A DNA stretch of 64,000 nt. It comes from Nitrobacteraceae bacterium AZCC 2146. GTDB taxonomy: Bacteria > Pseudomonadota > Alphaproteobacteria > Rhizobiales > Xanthobacteraceae. Each line of letters opens with the position of its first letter. The stretch's first letter is position 1. Below, in pieces: positions 38,027 to 48,692 of the stretch. The position numbers and the translations under genes are program-made. The DNA lies in NCBI GenBank assembly GCA_036924855.1, contig JBAGRP010000001.1, positions 682,001 through 746,000 on the forward strand, in the 5' to 3' direction. The notes under the pieces were generated by a model. It had not been told where the DNA came from. It did not search any database and worked only from the letters and a program-made list of their open reading frames with translations.

Positions 38027-38122
38027 CAACACTCCCGCGCCAGCCGGGGGCACACCCAGGCTGGCTCAATTCACGGGGGCGATTTGACCCTCTCATGGTT
38101 AATTTTTGGAGAACGGGATTAT

Positions 38123-38938
38123 TCAAATCCGACGGGCTTCCTCCAGTACCGCGTCGGCATGGCCATCGACCTTCACGCCGCGCCAGATCTTGGTGACCTT
38201 GCCATCCTTATCGATCAGAACCGTTGTGCGAAGAACGCCTTCGAACACTTTGCCATACATAGATTTTTCACCCCAGGCGCCATAGGCTTTCAGCATTGCG
38301 TGGGTCTCGTCCGACAGCAGTGGCGTCGTCAGATCGTGCTTGTCGCGAAACGATTCCTGCGCCTTCAACGGATCGGCTGAAACACCCAGCACGGCCGTCC
38401 CCGCCGCGCTGAAATCACCGGCGAGTCGGGTGAAGTCGATCGCCTCCTTGGTGCAGCCCGGCGTGTTGGCGCGGGGATAGAAGAAGATCACCAGTTTCTG
38501 GCCGGCATGGTCAGTGAGCGAGACGGTTGCGCCGCCATCGCGTGGCAGGTGGAAGGTCGGCGCCTTCGCGCCTTCGACGGCGACAGCTGGCGCGGCGACA
38601 ACGGTTGTCTTTTCCTTGATCGGCTTCGGAGCTGCCGGAGGTTTTGTGGCGGCCTTGGTCACTACCGGCTTTGCGGCAGCCGGAGCCTTTGCGCGTTTCG
38701 CCACAGGTGTAGCCTTCAAGGTTTTTGCCGAAACTTTGCGAGGTGCGTTTGCTGCCACCTTCGAGGCCGGCTTGGCTGCTTTCGCAACGCTCTTCTTTGC
38801 AGAACTCTTGTTTGCAGAACCCTTGGCGACACCCTTGGCGACGGCCTTGGCTGCCTTTTTGACGGGTGCCTTCGACACGGCACGGGCGGTCTTTCTGGCA
38901 GGGGCTTTGGAGGAATTCTTGCGCGATTTCTTGGACAT
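38123..38938 (-). CDS. bcp: Bcp-type peroxiredoxin with histone-H1-like N-terminal tail
   Basis: A 271-residue protein in two parts. Residues 1-120 are an Ala/Lys/Pro-rich, strongly basic tail (AKKSVAKAAKPASK type repeats) resembling histone H1 C-terminal tails. Residues 125-271 are a thiol peroxidase domain with peroxidatic C162 in NTPGCTKEA. The usual Bcp resolving cysteine five residues later is Ile167, and there is no other cysteine in the protein, so it must work as a 1-Cys enzyme or with a partner thiol. The tail suggests DNA or RNA association. ATG 38938 follows GGAAGG; the upstream open frame is not homologous. Confidence 0.92.
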   Translation of the reverse strand: MSKKSRKNSSKAPARKTARAVSKAPVKKAAKAVAKGVAKGSANKSSAKKSVAKAAKPASKVAANAPRKVSAKTLKATPVAKRAKAPAAAKPVVTKAATKPPAAPKPIKEKTTVVAAPAVAVEGAKAPTFHLPRDGGATVSLTDHAGQKLVIFFYPRANTPGCTKEAIDFTRLAGDFSAAGTAVLGVSADPLKAQESFRDKHDLTTPLLSDETHAMLKAYGAWGEKSMYGKVFEGVLRTTVLIDKDGKVTKIWRGVKVDGHADAVLEEARRI

Positions 38939-39145
38939 ACGCCTTCCTTTCGTCGCTTTCAGCGGGTCAGTGTGATGATATTGCGGGCACGCACCGGCGG
39001 CATGATCGAAGCCGCCGCCGCGGTGCAAATTGGCTGACCTCGGAGTATGGTTACAGAGGATTCGACGCAACACCCGTTACGTGTGCTTTGAACGCGCCGC
39101 GACGACCGGACGACGAGTAATAGTTTTAACCGAGGATTGGCAGCG

Positions 39146-42100
39146 ATGCCGGCACGGATGCGCTCGTCGGATGTCGATGCGCTGAGGTCCGGTGGCGATC
39201 GATCTCATACGCAGCGCCAGCACCGAGAGGCAATGGCAAGGAATAAGCCGCCCCAAGCGTTAAGTTCGCGCGCCGATGACCAGCCTTCGCAATGGGATGA
39301 TGCCGTTTGGGATCACGACCATGACGAGGTTGCGCATCACCGCGCGCGCCGGCTGCTGTCCAAGCAGAGCACCGGCTGGCATCGCTTCGGCGATCGCCTT
39401 GAGGCAATGCGCGGATGGCTCGCCGGCGAGCGCTGGCTGAAGCGGATTGCGGCCGTCGTCGCGGTCCTGCTTGTCATCTTTGCCTGCAGCTTCGGAGCTC
39501 TATGGTGGCGGCTTGGTGCCGGCCCGATCAATTTCGATATGGCGACGCCTTGGCTCGCCGAGGCGATCCAGGACAATATCGGCCAGGGCAACACCGTCGA
39601 AGTCGGCGGTACGCAGATCGAACGCGCAGGCCGGATTCGCGTCGCCGTCCGGATTCGCGACATCGTTGTGCGCGACCGCGACCATGCCATCGTTGCCAGC
39701 GCGCCGAAGGCCGAGGTGAGGCTTTCCGTCCCGGCGATGCTGATGGGACGCCTGCGTGCCGAAAGCCTCAATCTGGTCGATGCCGTTCTCGCGGTACGGA
39801 TCATGCCGGACGGCCAGGTCACGGTGTCGACGGGCGACAATGCCCGCCCGCTGGCCACCGGCGTTGCGTCGGCGCGGCCGACGACCGCATTGCCGGTGCC
39901 GACCGGACCATCCCTGGCGTTGCCGCCGGGGCAGGTGGCGCCGTTGCCGCAGGCTCTGCCTGTGCCACCGACCACCGCTACCGACAGGCGCGAGTCCGTC
40001 AGCGGTCTGCTTGCGGGGCTGGACTGGCTCGACAGCCTCAGCCTGACCGGCCTCGACGGTCAGAACCTCAACGAGATCGGTCTGAAGAACGGCCGACTGG
40101 TGGTCGATGACCAGCAGCGCGGCAACACGTCGAGCTTCGACAACATCACGCTCAGCCTGCGCCGCCCCAGCAGCGGCGGGGTCGCCATGAGCGTCGGCGA
40201 AGCCGGCAAGACGCCGTGGTCGCTCGGCGTGATCGTCGGCGCTCCGGCTAACGGCGTACGCTCGGTCGATATCCGCGCCGACAAGGTGTCGACCAAGAAC
40301 ATCCTGCTGGCGCTGCGCATGAAGGATCTCACCTACAGCGCCGACCTGCCGCTGACCGGCGAGCTGAAAGGCGAACTCGGCCGCGACGGCCTGCCGACCT
40401 ATTTCCGCGGCAAGATCACCGCGGGGGCCGGTACCATCATCGACAACGACACGCCCGATTATCCGATGGCCATCGATCAGGCCGAGATCAATGTCGAGTG
40501 GGATTCCGGCCGCCGCGTGCTGCTGGCACCGTTCAAGATCGTCTCGGGCGCCAATCGCGTTACGTTGCTGGCGCATGTCGAACCGCCAAACGACAGCATT
40601 CCGAACTGGCAGGCGGGTTTCAGCGGCGGCACCATCGTGCTGGCCGGCGCCGGGGGCGAGCAGCCGCTGATCTTCAATCGCATCGCCATCGGCCTGCGCT
40701 TCGACACCGACAACAAGCGGGTGATGCTGACCCAGGCCGATATCAGCAATGGCGAGATCGGCATCGCCGGCACCGGCAGCGTCGACTATGCCGCCGAGCC
40801 GCGGCTGACTTTGGGCATTGCGGGCACGCCGATGTCGGCATCGGCGCTGAAGCGGATGTGGCCGATCCTGGTCACGCCCGAGGTTCGCGAATGGGTGATC
40901 GAGCGCATCGAGCGCGGATCGCTGCAGCGCCTCGAAATCGGCGTCAATTCGCCTGTCCGCAACCTGTCGCGCAGAGGTCCGCCGATTCCCGATGACGGTC
41001 TCAGCGTCACGATTGTCGCCAATGGCGTGACGTTGCGGCCGGTCGATGACCTCCCGCTGATCCGCGACGGCGATCTGAAAGCCCGCGTCACCGGCCGCAC
41101 CGCGACAGTGACGATCGGGCAGGCCGGGATCGATACGCCCGCCGGGCGCAAGCTCAATCTCAGCGACATCGTCTTCGAAGTGCCCGACATGGCGCCGAAA
41201 CCAATGCCGGCGCGGGTCAGGTTCAAGATCGATGGACCGGTGCCGGCCGCCGCAGAAATTCTGGCGTCCGACCGTCTCAACGAATTCACCGGCAATCTGC
41301 TCGATCCCAATTCCAGCAGAGGTAACGTTTCGGCACTGGTGACGCTTGGCATGCCGATCAAGCGCGAACTGACCAAGACCGACACCACCTACAGCATCAA
41401 TGCCGACCTCACCGGTTTCTCGGCCGACAAGATGGTGATGAGCCAGAAGCTCGAAGCCAACGCGCTGAAGGTGATCGCCAACAATCAGGGTTATCAGGTC
41501 AAGGGTGACGTCAAGATCAACGGGCAGGCGGCGTCGCTCGACTATCGCAAGCCGACCGATGGCGATGCCGACGTCCGCCTGCAGGCGACACTCGACGACG
41601 CCAGCCGCGCCCGGCTTGGCTTCGATCTCGGTCCCGCAGTGACCGGCGCCATCCCCATCAAGCTGATCGGCAAGATCGGTAGCGGCGATCGCGACAGCAA
41701 GCTCGGCATCGACGCCGATCTGACGGCGCTGAAGCTCGACAACATCCTGCCGGGCTGGGTCAAGCTGCCCGGCAAGACCGGCCGCGCCGTCTTCAACGTG
41801 GTGCAGAAGGCACAATCGACGCGGCTCGAGGACATCGTCATCGACGGCGGCGGCGCATCGATCAAGGGATCGCTGGAAGTCGATCAGAACGGCGACCTTG
41901 TCGGCGTGAATTTCCCGACCTATGCGCCATCGGAAGGCGACAAGACGTCATTGAAGGCGGAGCGCGGTCCGGACGGTGTGCTCAAGGTGACGATGCGCGG
42001 CGATGTGTTCGATGGCCGCGGCTTCCTGAAGTCCGCAATCTCGGGCAAGGATTCAGATCCCAAGAGCAAGACAAAAAACATCGATTTCGATATCGACCTG

Positions 42101-42880
42101 AAGCTTGGTGCCGTCGCCGGCTTCTACGGCGAGGCGGTGCGCAGTGTCGATGCGAAAATCTCGCGGCGTAGCGGCATCATCAAAACCTTTACGCTCAGCG
42201 GCAAGCTGGGGCGTGACACGCCGCTGACCGGCGATATGCGTGGCCGCGCGCAGGGGCAGGGCCGCGACGTTATCTATATCGAGACCAACGACGCCGGCGC
42301 TTTCTTCAGGGTCACCGACACCTACGCAAAGATGACCGGCGGCCAGCTCGCGCTGGCGATGGACCCGCCGACCACGGATACGCGCGCCAAGGAAGGCCTG
42401 GTCAACGTCCGCGACTTCACCATCAAGGGGGAGCCCGCGCTCGATCGCGTAGCCGCGGGCGGACCTGTCGGCTCGCAGAACGGCATCGCCTTTTCCCGCC
42501 TGCGTGCGGAATTCACCCGACAGAATGGCCAGCTCACGATCCGGGAAGGTGTGGTCAAAGGTCCGTCGATTGGCGCCACCATTGAAGGCAGTATCGATTA
42601 CCCCGGCAACCAGGTGCGGATGAGCGGCACCTTCGTGCCGATGTATGGGCTGAACAACATGTTCGGCCAGATCCCGATCGTCGGCCTGTTTCTCGGCGGT
42701 GGCAGCAATGAGGGCTTGATCGGCGTTACCTATGAAGTCGTCGGCACGCCCGGCGCCCCGGTGCTGCGCGTCAACCCGATCTCGGCGATGGCGCCCGGCG
42801 TGCTGCGCAAGATCTTTGAATTCGGTACCGGCAAGCAGAACAACCCGGTCGAATTCCCGAGTTCGCCGAACAACAACTGA
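39146..42880 (+). CDS. Large AsmA-like / DUF3971 membrane protein
   Basis: A protein of about 1244 residues. Cytoplasmic N-terminus, one membrane segment (about 100-120, AVVAVLLVIFACSFGALWW), then a very long periplasmic part dominated by short beta-strands, with DUF3971 in the middle and an AsmA-like C-terminal domain (TIEGSIDYPGNQVRMSGTFVP). This is the YhdP/TamB/AsmA superfamily, thought to bridge the periplasm for phospholipid transport. The start is a choice between ATG 39146 (GAGG ten bases upstream) and ATG 39233. It is followed by a terminator hairpin and a convergent chemoreceptor gene. Confidence 0.9.
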   Translation: MPARMRSSDVDALRSGGDRSHTQRQHREAMARNKPPQALSSRADDQPSQWDDAVWDHDHDEVAHHRARRLLSKQSTGWHRFGDRLEAMRGWLAGERWLKRIAAVVAVLLVIFACSFGALWWRLGAGPINFDMATPWLAEAIQDNIGQGNTVEVGGTQIERAGRIRVAVRIRDIVVRDRDHAIVASAPKAEVRLSVPAMLMGRLRAESLNLVDAVLAVRIMPDGQVTVSTGDNARPLATGVASARPTTALPVPTGPSLALPPGQVAPLPQALPVPPTTATDRRESVSGLLAGLDWLDSLSLTGLDGQNLNEIGLKNGRLVVDDQQRGNTSSFDNITLSLRRPSSGGVAMSVGEAGKTPWSLGVIVGAPANGVRSVDIRADKVSTKNILLALRMKDLTYSADLPLTGELKGELGRDGLPTYFRGKITAGAGTIIDNDTPDYPMAIDQAEINVEWDSGRRVLLAPFKIVSGANRVTLLAHVEPPNDSIPNWQAGFSGGTIVLAGAGGEQPLIFNRIAIGLRFDTDNKRVMLTQADISNGEIGIAGTGSVDYAAEPRLTLGIAGTPMSASALKRMWPILVTPEVREWVIERIERGSLQRLEIGVNSPVRNLSRRGPPIPDDGLSVTIVANGVTLRPVDDLPLIRDGDLKARVTGRTATVTIGQAGIDTPAGRKLNLSDIVFEVPDMAPKPMPARVRFKIDGPVPAAAEILASDRLNEFTGNLLDPNSSRGNVSALVTLGMPIKRELTKTDTTYSINADLTGFSADKMVMSQKLEANALKVIANNQGYQVKGDVKINGQAASLDYRKPTDGDADVRLQATLDDASRARLGFDLGPAVTGAIPIKLIGKIGSGDRDSKLGIDADLTALKLDNILPGWVKLPGKTGRAVFNVVQKAQSTRLEDIVIDGGGASIKGSLEVDQNGDLVGVNFPTYAPSEGDKTSLKAERGPDGVLKVTMRGDVFDGRGFLKSAISGKDSDPKSKTKNIDFDIDLKLGAVAGFYGEAVRSVDAKISRRSGIIKTFTLSGKLGRDTPLTGDMRGRAQGQGRDVIYIETNDAGAFFRVTDTYAKMTGGQLALAMDPPTTDTRAKEGLVNVRDFTIKGEPALDRVAAGGPVGSQNGIAFSRLRAEFTRQNGQLTIREGVVKGPSIGATIEGSIDYPGNQVRMSGTFVPMYGLNNMFGQIPIVGLFLGGGSNEGLIGVTYEVVGTPGAPVLRVNPISAMAPGVLRKIFEFGTGKQNNPVEFPSSPNNN

Positions 42881-42898
42881 TCTGCACAACGTTAAGTG

Positions 42899-42936
42899 CG
42901 AAACAGGCGCGGTCATTGCTGATCGCGCCTGTTTCG
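42899..42936. terminator. Bidirectional terminator candidate
   Basis: Arms CGAAACAGGCGCG and complement around a 12-base loop that can pair further. It lies between convergent genes, 18 bases past one stop and 23 past the other. The short T/A runs are inside the arms, so strength is moderate. Confidence 0.7.
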
Positions 42937-42959
42937 TAATGCGTTAGAGGTCTGAGCGT

Positions 42960-44654
42960 TTAGGCAGCGCGGACGCCGGCCAGGAAGGTGTTGACTTCGC
43001 CGGAGAGCTGCTCGGCCTGTTTGGACAGACCGGACGCCGCACTCAGCACCATGCTGGCGGCGCCGCCGGTCTCGTGGGCTGCCGCGCTGACGCCGCCGAT
43101 ATTGGTGGTGACCTCCTGGGTCGCCTGGGCCGTCTGCGTGACGTTGCGGGCGATCTCGGCGGTCGCCGCACCCTGTTCCTCGATGGCGGAGCCGATCGTG
43201 GTGGCGATAGCGCTGACTTCCTCGATCGTGGCGGTGATGCCCTGGATCGCGTCGACAGCCTCCTTGGTGGCGTTTTGGATCTGCGCGATCCGGGTGCTGA
43301 TCTCCTTGGTCGCGTCGGCAGTCTGGCCCGCGAGGCTCTTCACCTCGGAAGCCACCACTGCGAAACCACGGCCGGCATCGCCGGCCCGTGCAGCTTCAAT
43401 CGTCGCATTGAGCGCGAGCAAATTGGTTTGGCCCGCGATGCTCGATATCAGTTCGACCACGTGCTCGATCTGCTGGGCGCCATCGGCCAGCGCGCGAACA
43501 ATGGTGTCGGTGCGGCGTGCGCTGTCCACGGCATGGCTGGTGATCTTGGCGGACTGCGCGACCTGGCGGCTGATCTCGATGATCGAGGAGGACAGCTCCT
43601 CCGCCGCTGCGGCGACCGTCTGCACGCGGGTGCTGGCTTCGGACGCGGCGGTGCTCACGATCGTCGCCTGGTCGTTGGTGCGTTCGGCGGTGCCTGTCAT
43701 CGATTGCGCGGTGGCTTCCAGCTCGGTGGAGCCGGATGCCATCAGTCCGACCAGTTGGCCGACGGAGGCGTCGAAGCGGTTTGCAAGGCCGATCAAGGCC
43801 TCGCGCTTCTCGGTCTCGCTGAGCTGCTTCAGGGTCGCCTGTTCGGCTTCGAGGGTACGGGCGGTCAGCGAGGTCTGCCGCAGCATTTCCAGGGTTTCGG
43901 CCATGCGGCCGATCTCATCGCCGCGTTCGGTTTCCTCGACCTTCACGTCAAGCGATCCGGTAGCGATGCTGTGCATGCGGTTTTGCTGGCGCTTCAGCGC
44001 ACCGAGCACGTCGCGAGCGATCAGCCAGGACAGCAGCGCCATCAAGGCCAGCACACCGGCGCCAAGCGCACCGAGTTTCATCAGCAATGCATTCACGTCG
44101 GCGTCGAGATCGTCGATATAAAGGCCTGTGCTAAAGGTAATTTCCCAGGGAGCGTAATAGCGCGCATAGACCATCTTCGCGGTCGGCACGGTCTGGCCGG
44201 GACGGGGGTAGAGATAATAGGTTGTGCCGCCATTGGCGCTCTGGTGGCCGGCGTCGATGATCGCCTTCGAGATCAGCACGCCGTTGGAATCCTTGGCGCC
44301 GGTGAACTTGTCCTCGAGAGTCGGATTTCCGGCATTCACCAGCAACACGCCATCAGGGCGGTAAGCGACCAGGTAGCCTTGCTTGTTGCCGAATGACATG
44401 CCCTTGGCGCGGCGGCGGTATTGCATCTGTGCGTCGGCGAGCGTGATTTTCCCCGCTGCGATTTCTTCCTGCAGAGTCTCCGCCATGCCGACCATCATGT
44501 CGACGGCCGTATGAAGCTGCTCCATGCGGTCCTGTTGCATGCGCTTCTGGCTGAGTGAGGCCGAGAATGCGATGATCGCGCAGACGGAGGCGGCTGATAC
44601 CAGCACCATGCTGGCGAGCTTGGTGCGAATCGAGAAGCGGCTAAGCAGACTCAT
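42960..44654 (-). CDS. Methyl-accepting chemotaxis protein with sCache_2 sensor
   Basis: A 564-residue chemoreceptor. Membrane segments at about 12-33 and 195-215 bracket a single-Cache periplasmic domain ([39 protein letters not shown]). HAMP follows, then the signalling hairpin ([35 protein letters not shown]). The cytoplasmic part closely resembles that of the frameshifted receptor 8.5 kb away, and both end GVRAA, so they are paralogues with different sensors. sCache_2 receptors often bind small carboxylates; the ligand is unknown. No che genes are nearby. Confidence 0.95.
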   Translation of the reverse strand: MSLLSRFSIRTKLASMVLVSAASVCAIIAFSASLSQKRMQQDRMEQLHTAVDMMVGMAETLQEEIAAGKITLADAQMQYRRRAKGMSFGNKQGYLVAYRPDGVLLVNAGNPTLEDKFTGAKDSNGVLISKAIIDAGHQSANGGTTYYLYPRPGQTVPTAKMVYARYYAPWEITFSTGLYIDDLDADVNALLMKLGALGAGVLALMALLSWLIARDVLGALKRQQNRMHSIATGSLDVKVEETERGDEIGRMAETLEMLRQTSLTARTLEAEQATLKQLSETEKREALIGLANRFDASVGQLVGLMASGSTELEATAQSMTGTAERTNDQATIVSTAASEASTRVQTVAAAAEELSSSIIEISRQVAQSAKITSHAVDSARRTDTIVRALADGAQQIEHVVELISSIAGQTNLLALNATIEAARAGDAGRGFAVVASEVKSLAGQTADATKEISTRIAQIQNATKEAVDAIQGITATIEEVSAIATTIGSAIEEQGAATAEIARNVTQTAQATQEVTTNIGGVSAAAHETGGAASMVLSAASGLSKQAEQLSGEVNTFLAGVRAA

Positions 44655-44831
44655 CTTGACCTCTGATCAGAGAAATTCCACCACTCAAGTACCAGCAACC
44701 TGCTTACCAATCGTGAATAATGGGTGGCTCATCTAAAAGTAGCATCAGCCATGCAGGCATAAGTGCCCATGGGACGCGGCTTTCAGGCGGCGCAGCTGCG
44801 ACAATTCAGCCCAGTCGATCGAAACCCGGGT

Positions 44832-46046
44832 TCATCGCCGCAGCGCCGGCACCACGAGAAACGGAATCATGCCCAGCAGCACGCTGACCAGCGCGAAGGC
44901 GATCAGCGGATTGTAGCTGTGGGTCCAGTCGTGCAGCAGGCCGCCGCTCCATGAGCCGAACGCCGAGCCCAGCCCGCTGCCGATCGTGATGGTGCCGTAG
45001 ATGGTACCAACGCGTTCGCCGCGAAAGATCTTCATTGCGGTGGCCGTGAGCAAAGGACCGCGCGAGCCGATCATGCTGCCGAAGCAGATCACGAATCCGG
45101 TCAGTAGCCAGTAGTTCGGATACCATTGCAGCAGCCACAGCATGACGATGCCGACGATCGACAGCGCGTAGCTGAACAGCACCGACGGCCGCCGCCCGAT
45201 GATGCCGTCGAGCCAGCTGACGCCAAGCATGCCGAACAGCAACACCACGCCGCTGAAGCCCCAGGCGGTTGCCGATTGCAGTGGCGGGAAGCCGGCGTCG
45301 ATCAGATAGGCGACCACCTGCGGCGAGATCGCGTACATCCCGATCGCCGTGAAGAAAAACGTCGAGAACAGCGCCCAGAAGGCGTGGTGCCGCATCGCGC
45401 TGAGCAGCGTCCAGCCTTCATCGGCAAGGTCGTGCGCCTCGGGCTTTTCCAGATGCTCGGAGCCACTCGAAAACAATCGCCATGGCAATACCAGGAGCGG
45501 CACCAGCAGTGCCAGTACGAGCCAGCCGAACGACTGGTACGCGCCGCGCCAGCCGAAATGATCGATCAGGATCTGCGCGATCGGCAACATGACCAGCACG
45601 CCGGCGCCGGTCGCCGAATAGACCACGGCCATCGCGGTCGGCAGCCGCTTGCCGAACCAGCGCCCGAGCAGGATCGAGTTCGGTACATTGCCGATGCAGG
45701 CAATGCCGAAACCGAGGCCGACGCCGATGCTCAGTTGAAACTGCCAGAGTTTTTGCGCATAGGCGGCAGCAAGGAAGGCGCCGCCGAGCAGAGCCATGCC
45801 CGTAACGAACACCGCGCGCGGGCCGGAGCGATCGAACAGGCGGCCGACCAGCGGCGAGGCGAGGCCGACGCAAAGTGCTGTCAGCGAATAGATCGAAACG
45901 ACATCGCCGCGATCCCAGCCGAACGATTGCGAAATCGGCAACAGGAAGACCGTAAAGCTTTCCTGCAGGCCGCGGCCGAGCACCGACAGCGTGAAGCAGA
46001 CGCCGAGAACGGCGAGCCCGGTGCGCTGGGCGGTTTTGGGATCCAT
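44832..46046 (-). CDS. MFS transporter (monocarboxylate/oxalate-formate antiporter type)
   Basis: A 404-residue permease with about twelve membrane spans in two six-helix halves split by a cytoplasmic loop near residue 200. The signature loop after helix 2 reads GRLFDRSGPR. Similar proteins carry monocarboxylates or related anions; the substrate cannot be stated. ATG 46046 is preferred to GTG 46061, because GAAGAG lies eight bases before it. Transcribed in the same direction as tyrS, whose stop is 86 bases upstream. Confidence 0.9.
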   Translation of the reverse strand: MDPKTAQRTGLAVLGVCFTLSVLGRGLQESFTVFLLPISQSFGWDRGDVVSIYSLTALCVGLASPLVGRLFDRSGPRAVFVTGMALLGGAFLAAAYAQKLWQFQLSIGVGLGFGIACIGNVPNSILLGRWFGKRLPTAMAVVYSATGAGVLVMLPIAQILIDHFGWRGAYQSFGWLVLALLVPLLVLPWRLFSSGSEHLEKPEAHDLADEGWTLLSAMRHHAFWALFSTFFFTAIGMYAISPQVVAYLIDAGFPPLQSATAWGFSGVVLLFGMLGVSWLDGIIGRRPSVLFSYALSIVGIVMLWLLQWYPNYWLLTGFVICFGSMIGSRGPLLTATAMKIFRGERVGTIYGTITIGSGLGSAFGSWSGGLLHDWTHSYNPLIAFALVSVLLGMIPFLVVPALRR

Positions 46047-46132
46047 CGGGCGACTCTTCACGGCGTTTGCGAAAGACTCCGATCATGGAGCGCGTTTCGC
46101 AGGCGATGAACAGTGGCGCTAGACGAATACGG

Positions 46133-47386
46133 CTATGCAGGCCGTAACAGGATGTGTTTCTTCTTGCCCAGCGACAGCTTGATCACGCCTTCCGGCGTCA
46201 GCAGCGCCGGTGTCAGCGTCATCTTCTCGTCGGTGACGGCGACATCGTTGATGCGCAACCCGCCACCCTTGATCTGGCGTCGCGCTTCGCCGTTCGATGT
46301 AACAAAACCAGCGGTGACGAACATTCCCAGCACGCCGATGCCGGCGGAAAGTTCGGCCTGCGGAATATCGATGGTCGGCAAGCTCTCCGAGATCGCGCCT
46401 TCCTCGAAGGTCTTGCGTGCGGTTTCGGTCGCCGCGATTGCTGCATCGCGGCCGTGAACGATGGCGGTGGCTTCGGTGGCGAGGATCTTCTTGGCCTCGT
46501 TGATTTCCGCACCGCCCAGTGCCGCGAGTTTTGCGATTTCATCGAGCGGCAGGCGCGTGAAGAGCTTGAGAAACTTTCCGACGTCGTCATCCTCGGTGTT
46601 GCGGAAATACTGCCAGAAATCATACGGGCTGAAGAGGTCGCCGTTGAGCCACACCGCCCCCTTGGCGGTTTTGCCCATCTTGGCGCCCGACGCCGTGGTG
46701 AGCAGCGGGGTGGTCAGCGCGTACAGCTGCGGCCCGCCCATGCGATGGCTGAGATCGACGCCGTTGATGATGTTGCCCCACTGGTCGGAGCCGCCCATCT
46801 GCAGCGTGCAGCCGTAGCGCCGGTTGAGCTCGACGAAGTCGTAGCCCTGCATGATCATGTAGTTGAATTCGAGGAACGACAGCGACTGGTCGCGGTCGAG
46901 CCGCAGCTTCACGCTATCGAAAGCCAGCATCCGGTTGACGGAGAAATGCCGCCCGACATCGCGCAGAAATTCGACATAGTTCAGCTTCAGCAGCCAGTCC
47001 GCATTGTTGACCATCAGCGCGTCGGTCGGTGCGTCGCCATAGGTGAGCATGCGCGCGAAGATTTTCTTGATGCCTTCGATGTTGCTGGCGATGGTTTCCT
47101 GGGTCAGCAGCTGGCGCTGGTCGTCGCGGAATGAGGGGTCGCCGACCATCGAGGTGCCGCCGCCCATCAGGGTGATCGGGCGGTGCCCGGTTTCCTGGAA
47201 CCAGTGCAGCATGGTCACCGAAATCAGATTGCCGATATGCAGGCTGGTCGCGGTGGCGTCATAGCCGACATAGGCGGTAACCGGCCCCTTGCTGCAGGCC
47301 GCATCCAGCGCTTCCGGGTCGGAAATCTGATGGATGAAGCCGCGGTTCTGCAGCACGTTCAGGAAATCAGATTTGAATGCGGTCAT
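46133..47386 (-). CDS. tyrS: Tyrosyl-tRNA synthetase
   Basis: Charges tRNA-Tyr; 417 residues, class I. HIGH-type motif HIGN (LHIGNLISV), tyrosine-pocket [14 protein letters not shown]-type motif read as KMGKT, and a C-terminal S4 RNA-binding domain (about 350-410). All are normal for the TyrRS-1 group. It is divergent from anmK with about 156 bases between starts. Confidence 0.98.
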   Translation of the reverse strand: MTAFKSDFLNVLQNRGFIHQISDPEALDAACSKGPVTAYVGYDATATSLHIGNLISVTMLHWFQETGHRPITLMGGGTSMVGDPSFRDDQRQLLTQETIASNIEGIKKIFARMLTYGDAPTDALMVNNADWLLKLNYVEFLRDVGRHFSVNRMLAFDSVKLRLDRDQSLSFLEFNYMIMQGYDFVELNRRYGCTLQMGGSDQWGNIINGVDLSHRMGGPQLYALTTPLLTTASGAKMGKTAKGAVWLNGDLFSPYDFWQYFRNTEDDDVGKFLKLFTRLPLDEIAKLAALGGAEINEAKKILATEATAIVHGRDAAIAATETARKTFEEGAISESLPTIDIPQAELSAGIGVLGMFVTAGFVTSNGEARRQIKGGGLRINDVAVTDEKMTLTPALLTPEGVIKLSLGKKKHILLRPA

Positions 47387-47542
47387 CGGTATGCGACTCG
47401 GGTCAGGATTCTTTTACGCTGTCGCAACGGATTGGCAGCATGGTGGGGATCGCCCCCTGCCATCCCTGCGTGCCGTGTGGCATTATAAGATCGGGCTGTT
47501 CGACACAAGTTGGACCTGAAAGGTGCTCTGGACGTGCCGACA

Positions 47543-48646
47543 ATGCTGACCGCGATCGGGCTGATGAGCGGAACCTCGCTGGACGGGGTCGACGTCGCCT
47601 TGATCGAAACCGATGGCCGGCAGGTGCGGGCGTTCGGCCCCTCCGGCTACCGGCCCTATTCCGAGCCCGAGCGGGGGCTGCTGCGCCAGGCGCTGGCCGA
47701 GGCGGTGCACCTGTCGCAGCGTGAGGACCGGCCGGGCATTCTGGCCGAGGCCGAGCGCGTCGTCACTATGGCCCATGCCGAGGCCGTGGCGTCATTTACC
47801 GCGCAAAACCACATCGCCCGCGAAAACGTCGATATCGTGGGCTTCCACGGCCAGACCGTGCTGCATCGCCCGGCCGAGCGGTTGACGGTGCAGATCGGCG
47901 ACGCGCTGGCGCTGGCCCGCGCCATCCATATTCCGGTGATGCACGATTTTCGCGCTGCCGACGTCGCCGCCGGCGGGCAGGGCGCCCCCTTTGTGCCGGT
48001 CTACCATCGCGCGCTGGCGCAGGCGCTGGGCCGCGACGGACCGATCGCCGTGGTCAATATCGGCGGCGTCTCCAACATCACCTATATCGATGGCGCCGAC
48101 GGGCTGATCGCCTGCGACACCGGTCCGGGCAATGCGCTGCTCGACGATTTCATGTTCCGCTCCACCGGCCAGCCGTTCGACTGCGAAGGCCGGCTGGCGG
48201 CGGAGGGCCATGTCGATAACGCCTGGGTGGCGCGTGGCCTGCAGCATCCGTTTTTTGCGCTGCCGCCGCCAAAATCGCTGGACCGCAATGATTTTGCAGC
48301 ATTGGTGCTGCGCAACATGCCGGCAGCCGACGGTGCAGCGACGCTGACCGCATTCACGGCCGCGGCGATCGCCAGCATCACGCCGCTGCTGCCAACATCG
48401 CCGAAGAGCTGGATCGTCACCGGCGGTGGCGCCCGCAATCTGACCATGCTGCGGATGCTGCGCGAAAAACTGGCACCGGCGACGGTGGAAGCCGCCGACG
48501 CGCTGGGCTGGTCCGCCGACGCCATGGAGGCGCAGGCATTCGGGTTTCTGGCGGCGCGCGGCCTGAGGGGCCTGCCGCTGAGCTATCCCGCCACCACGGG
48601 GGTGCCGATCCCGATGACCGGCGGGATCGTCGCTCGGCCGGATTGA
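47543..48646 (+). CDS. anmK: Anhydro-N-acetylmuramic acid kinase
   Basis: Converts 1,6-anhydro-MurNAc plus ATP to MurNAc-6-phosphate in peptidoglycan recycling; 367 residues. N-terminal phosphate loop GLMSGTSLDGVDVAL, catalytic-region GFHGQTVLHRP, DTGPGNALLDD, and the C-terminal VTGGGARNLTML and GVPIPMTGG. ATG 47543 is chosen; GTG 47534 three codons earlier is possible. It complements the amidase, PBP1A and M23 genes in the window, since it recovers their turnover products. No murQ is adjacent. Confidence 0.96.
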   Translation: MLTAIGLMSGTSLDGVDVALIETDGRQVRAFGPSGYRPYSEPERGLLRQALAEAVHLSQREDRPGILAEAERVVTMAHAEAVASFTAQNHIARENVDIVGFHGQTVLHRPAERLTVQIGDALALARAIHIPVMHDFRAADVAAGGQGAPFVPVYHRALAQALGRDGPIAVVNIGGVSNITYIDGADGLIACDTGPGNALLDDFMFRSTGQPFDCEGRLAAEGHVDNAWVARGLQHPFFALPPPKSLDRNDFAALVLRNMPAADGAATLTAFTAAAIASITPLLPTSPKSWIVTGGGARNLTMLRMLREKLAPATVEAADALGWSADAMEAQAFGFLAARGLRGLPLSYPATTGVPIPMTGGIVARPD

Positions 48647-48692
48647 AGATTGTTGCGGGTGGGTTTGCGAGGGCGCAGTGCGTTGCGCTCTC

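Noticed and set aside
39500-41815. A 771-codon minus-strand open frame antisense to the AsmA-like gene
   Set aside because: Same shadow effect; no family resemblance, and the sense gene is continuous across it.
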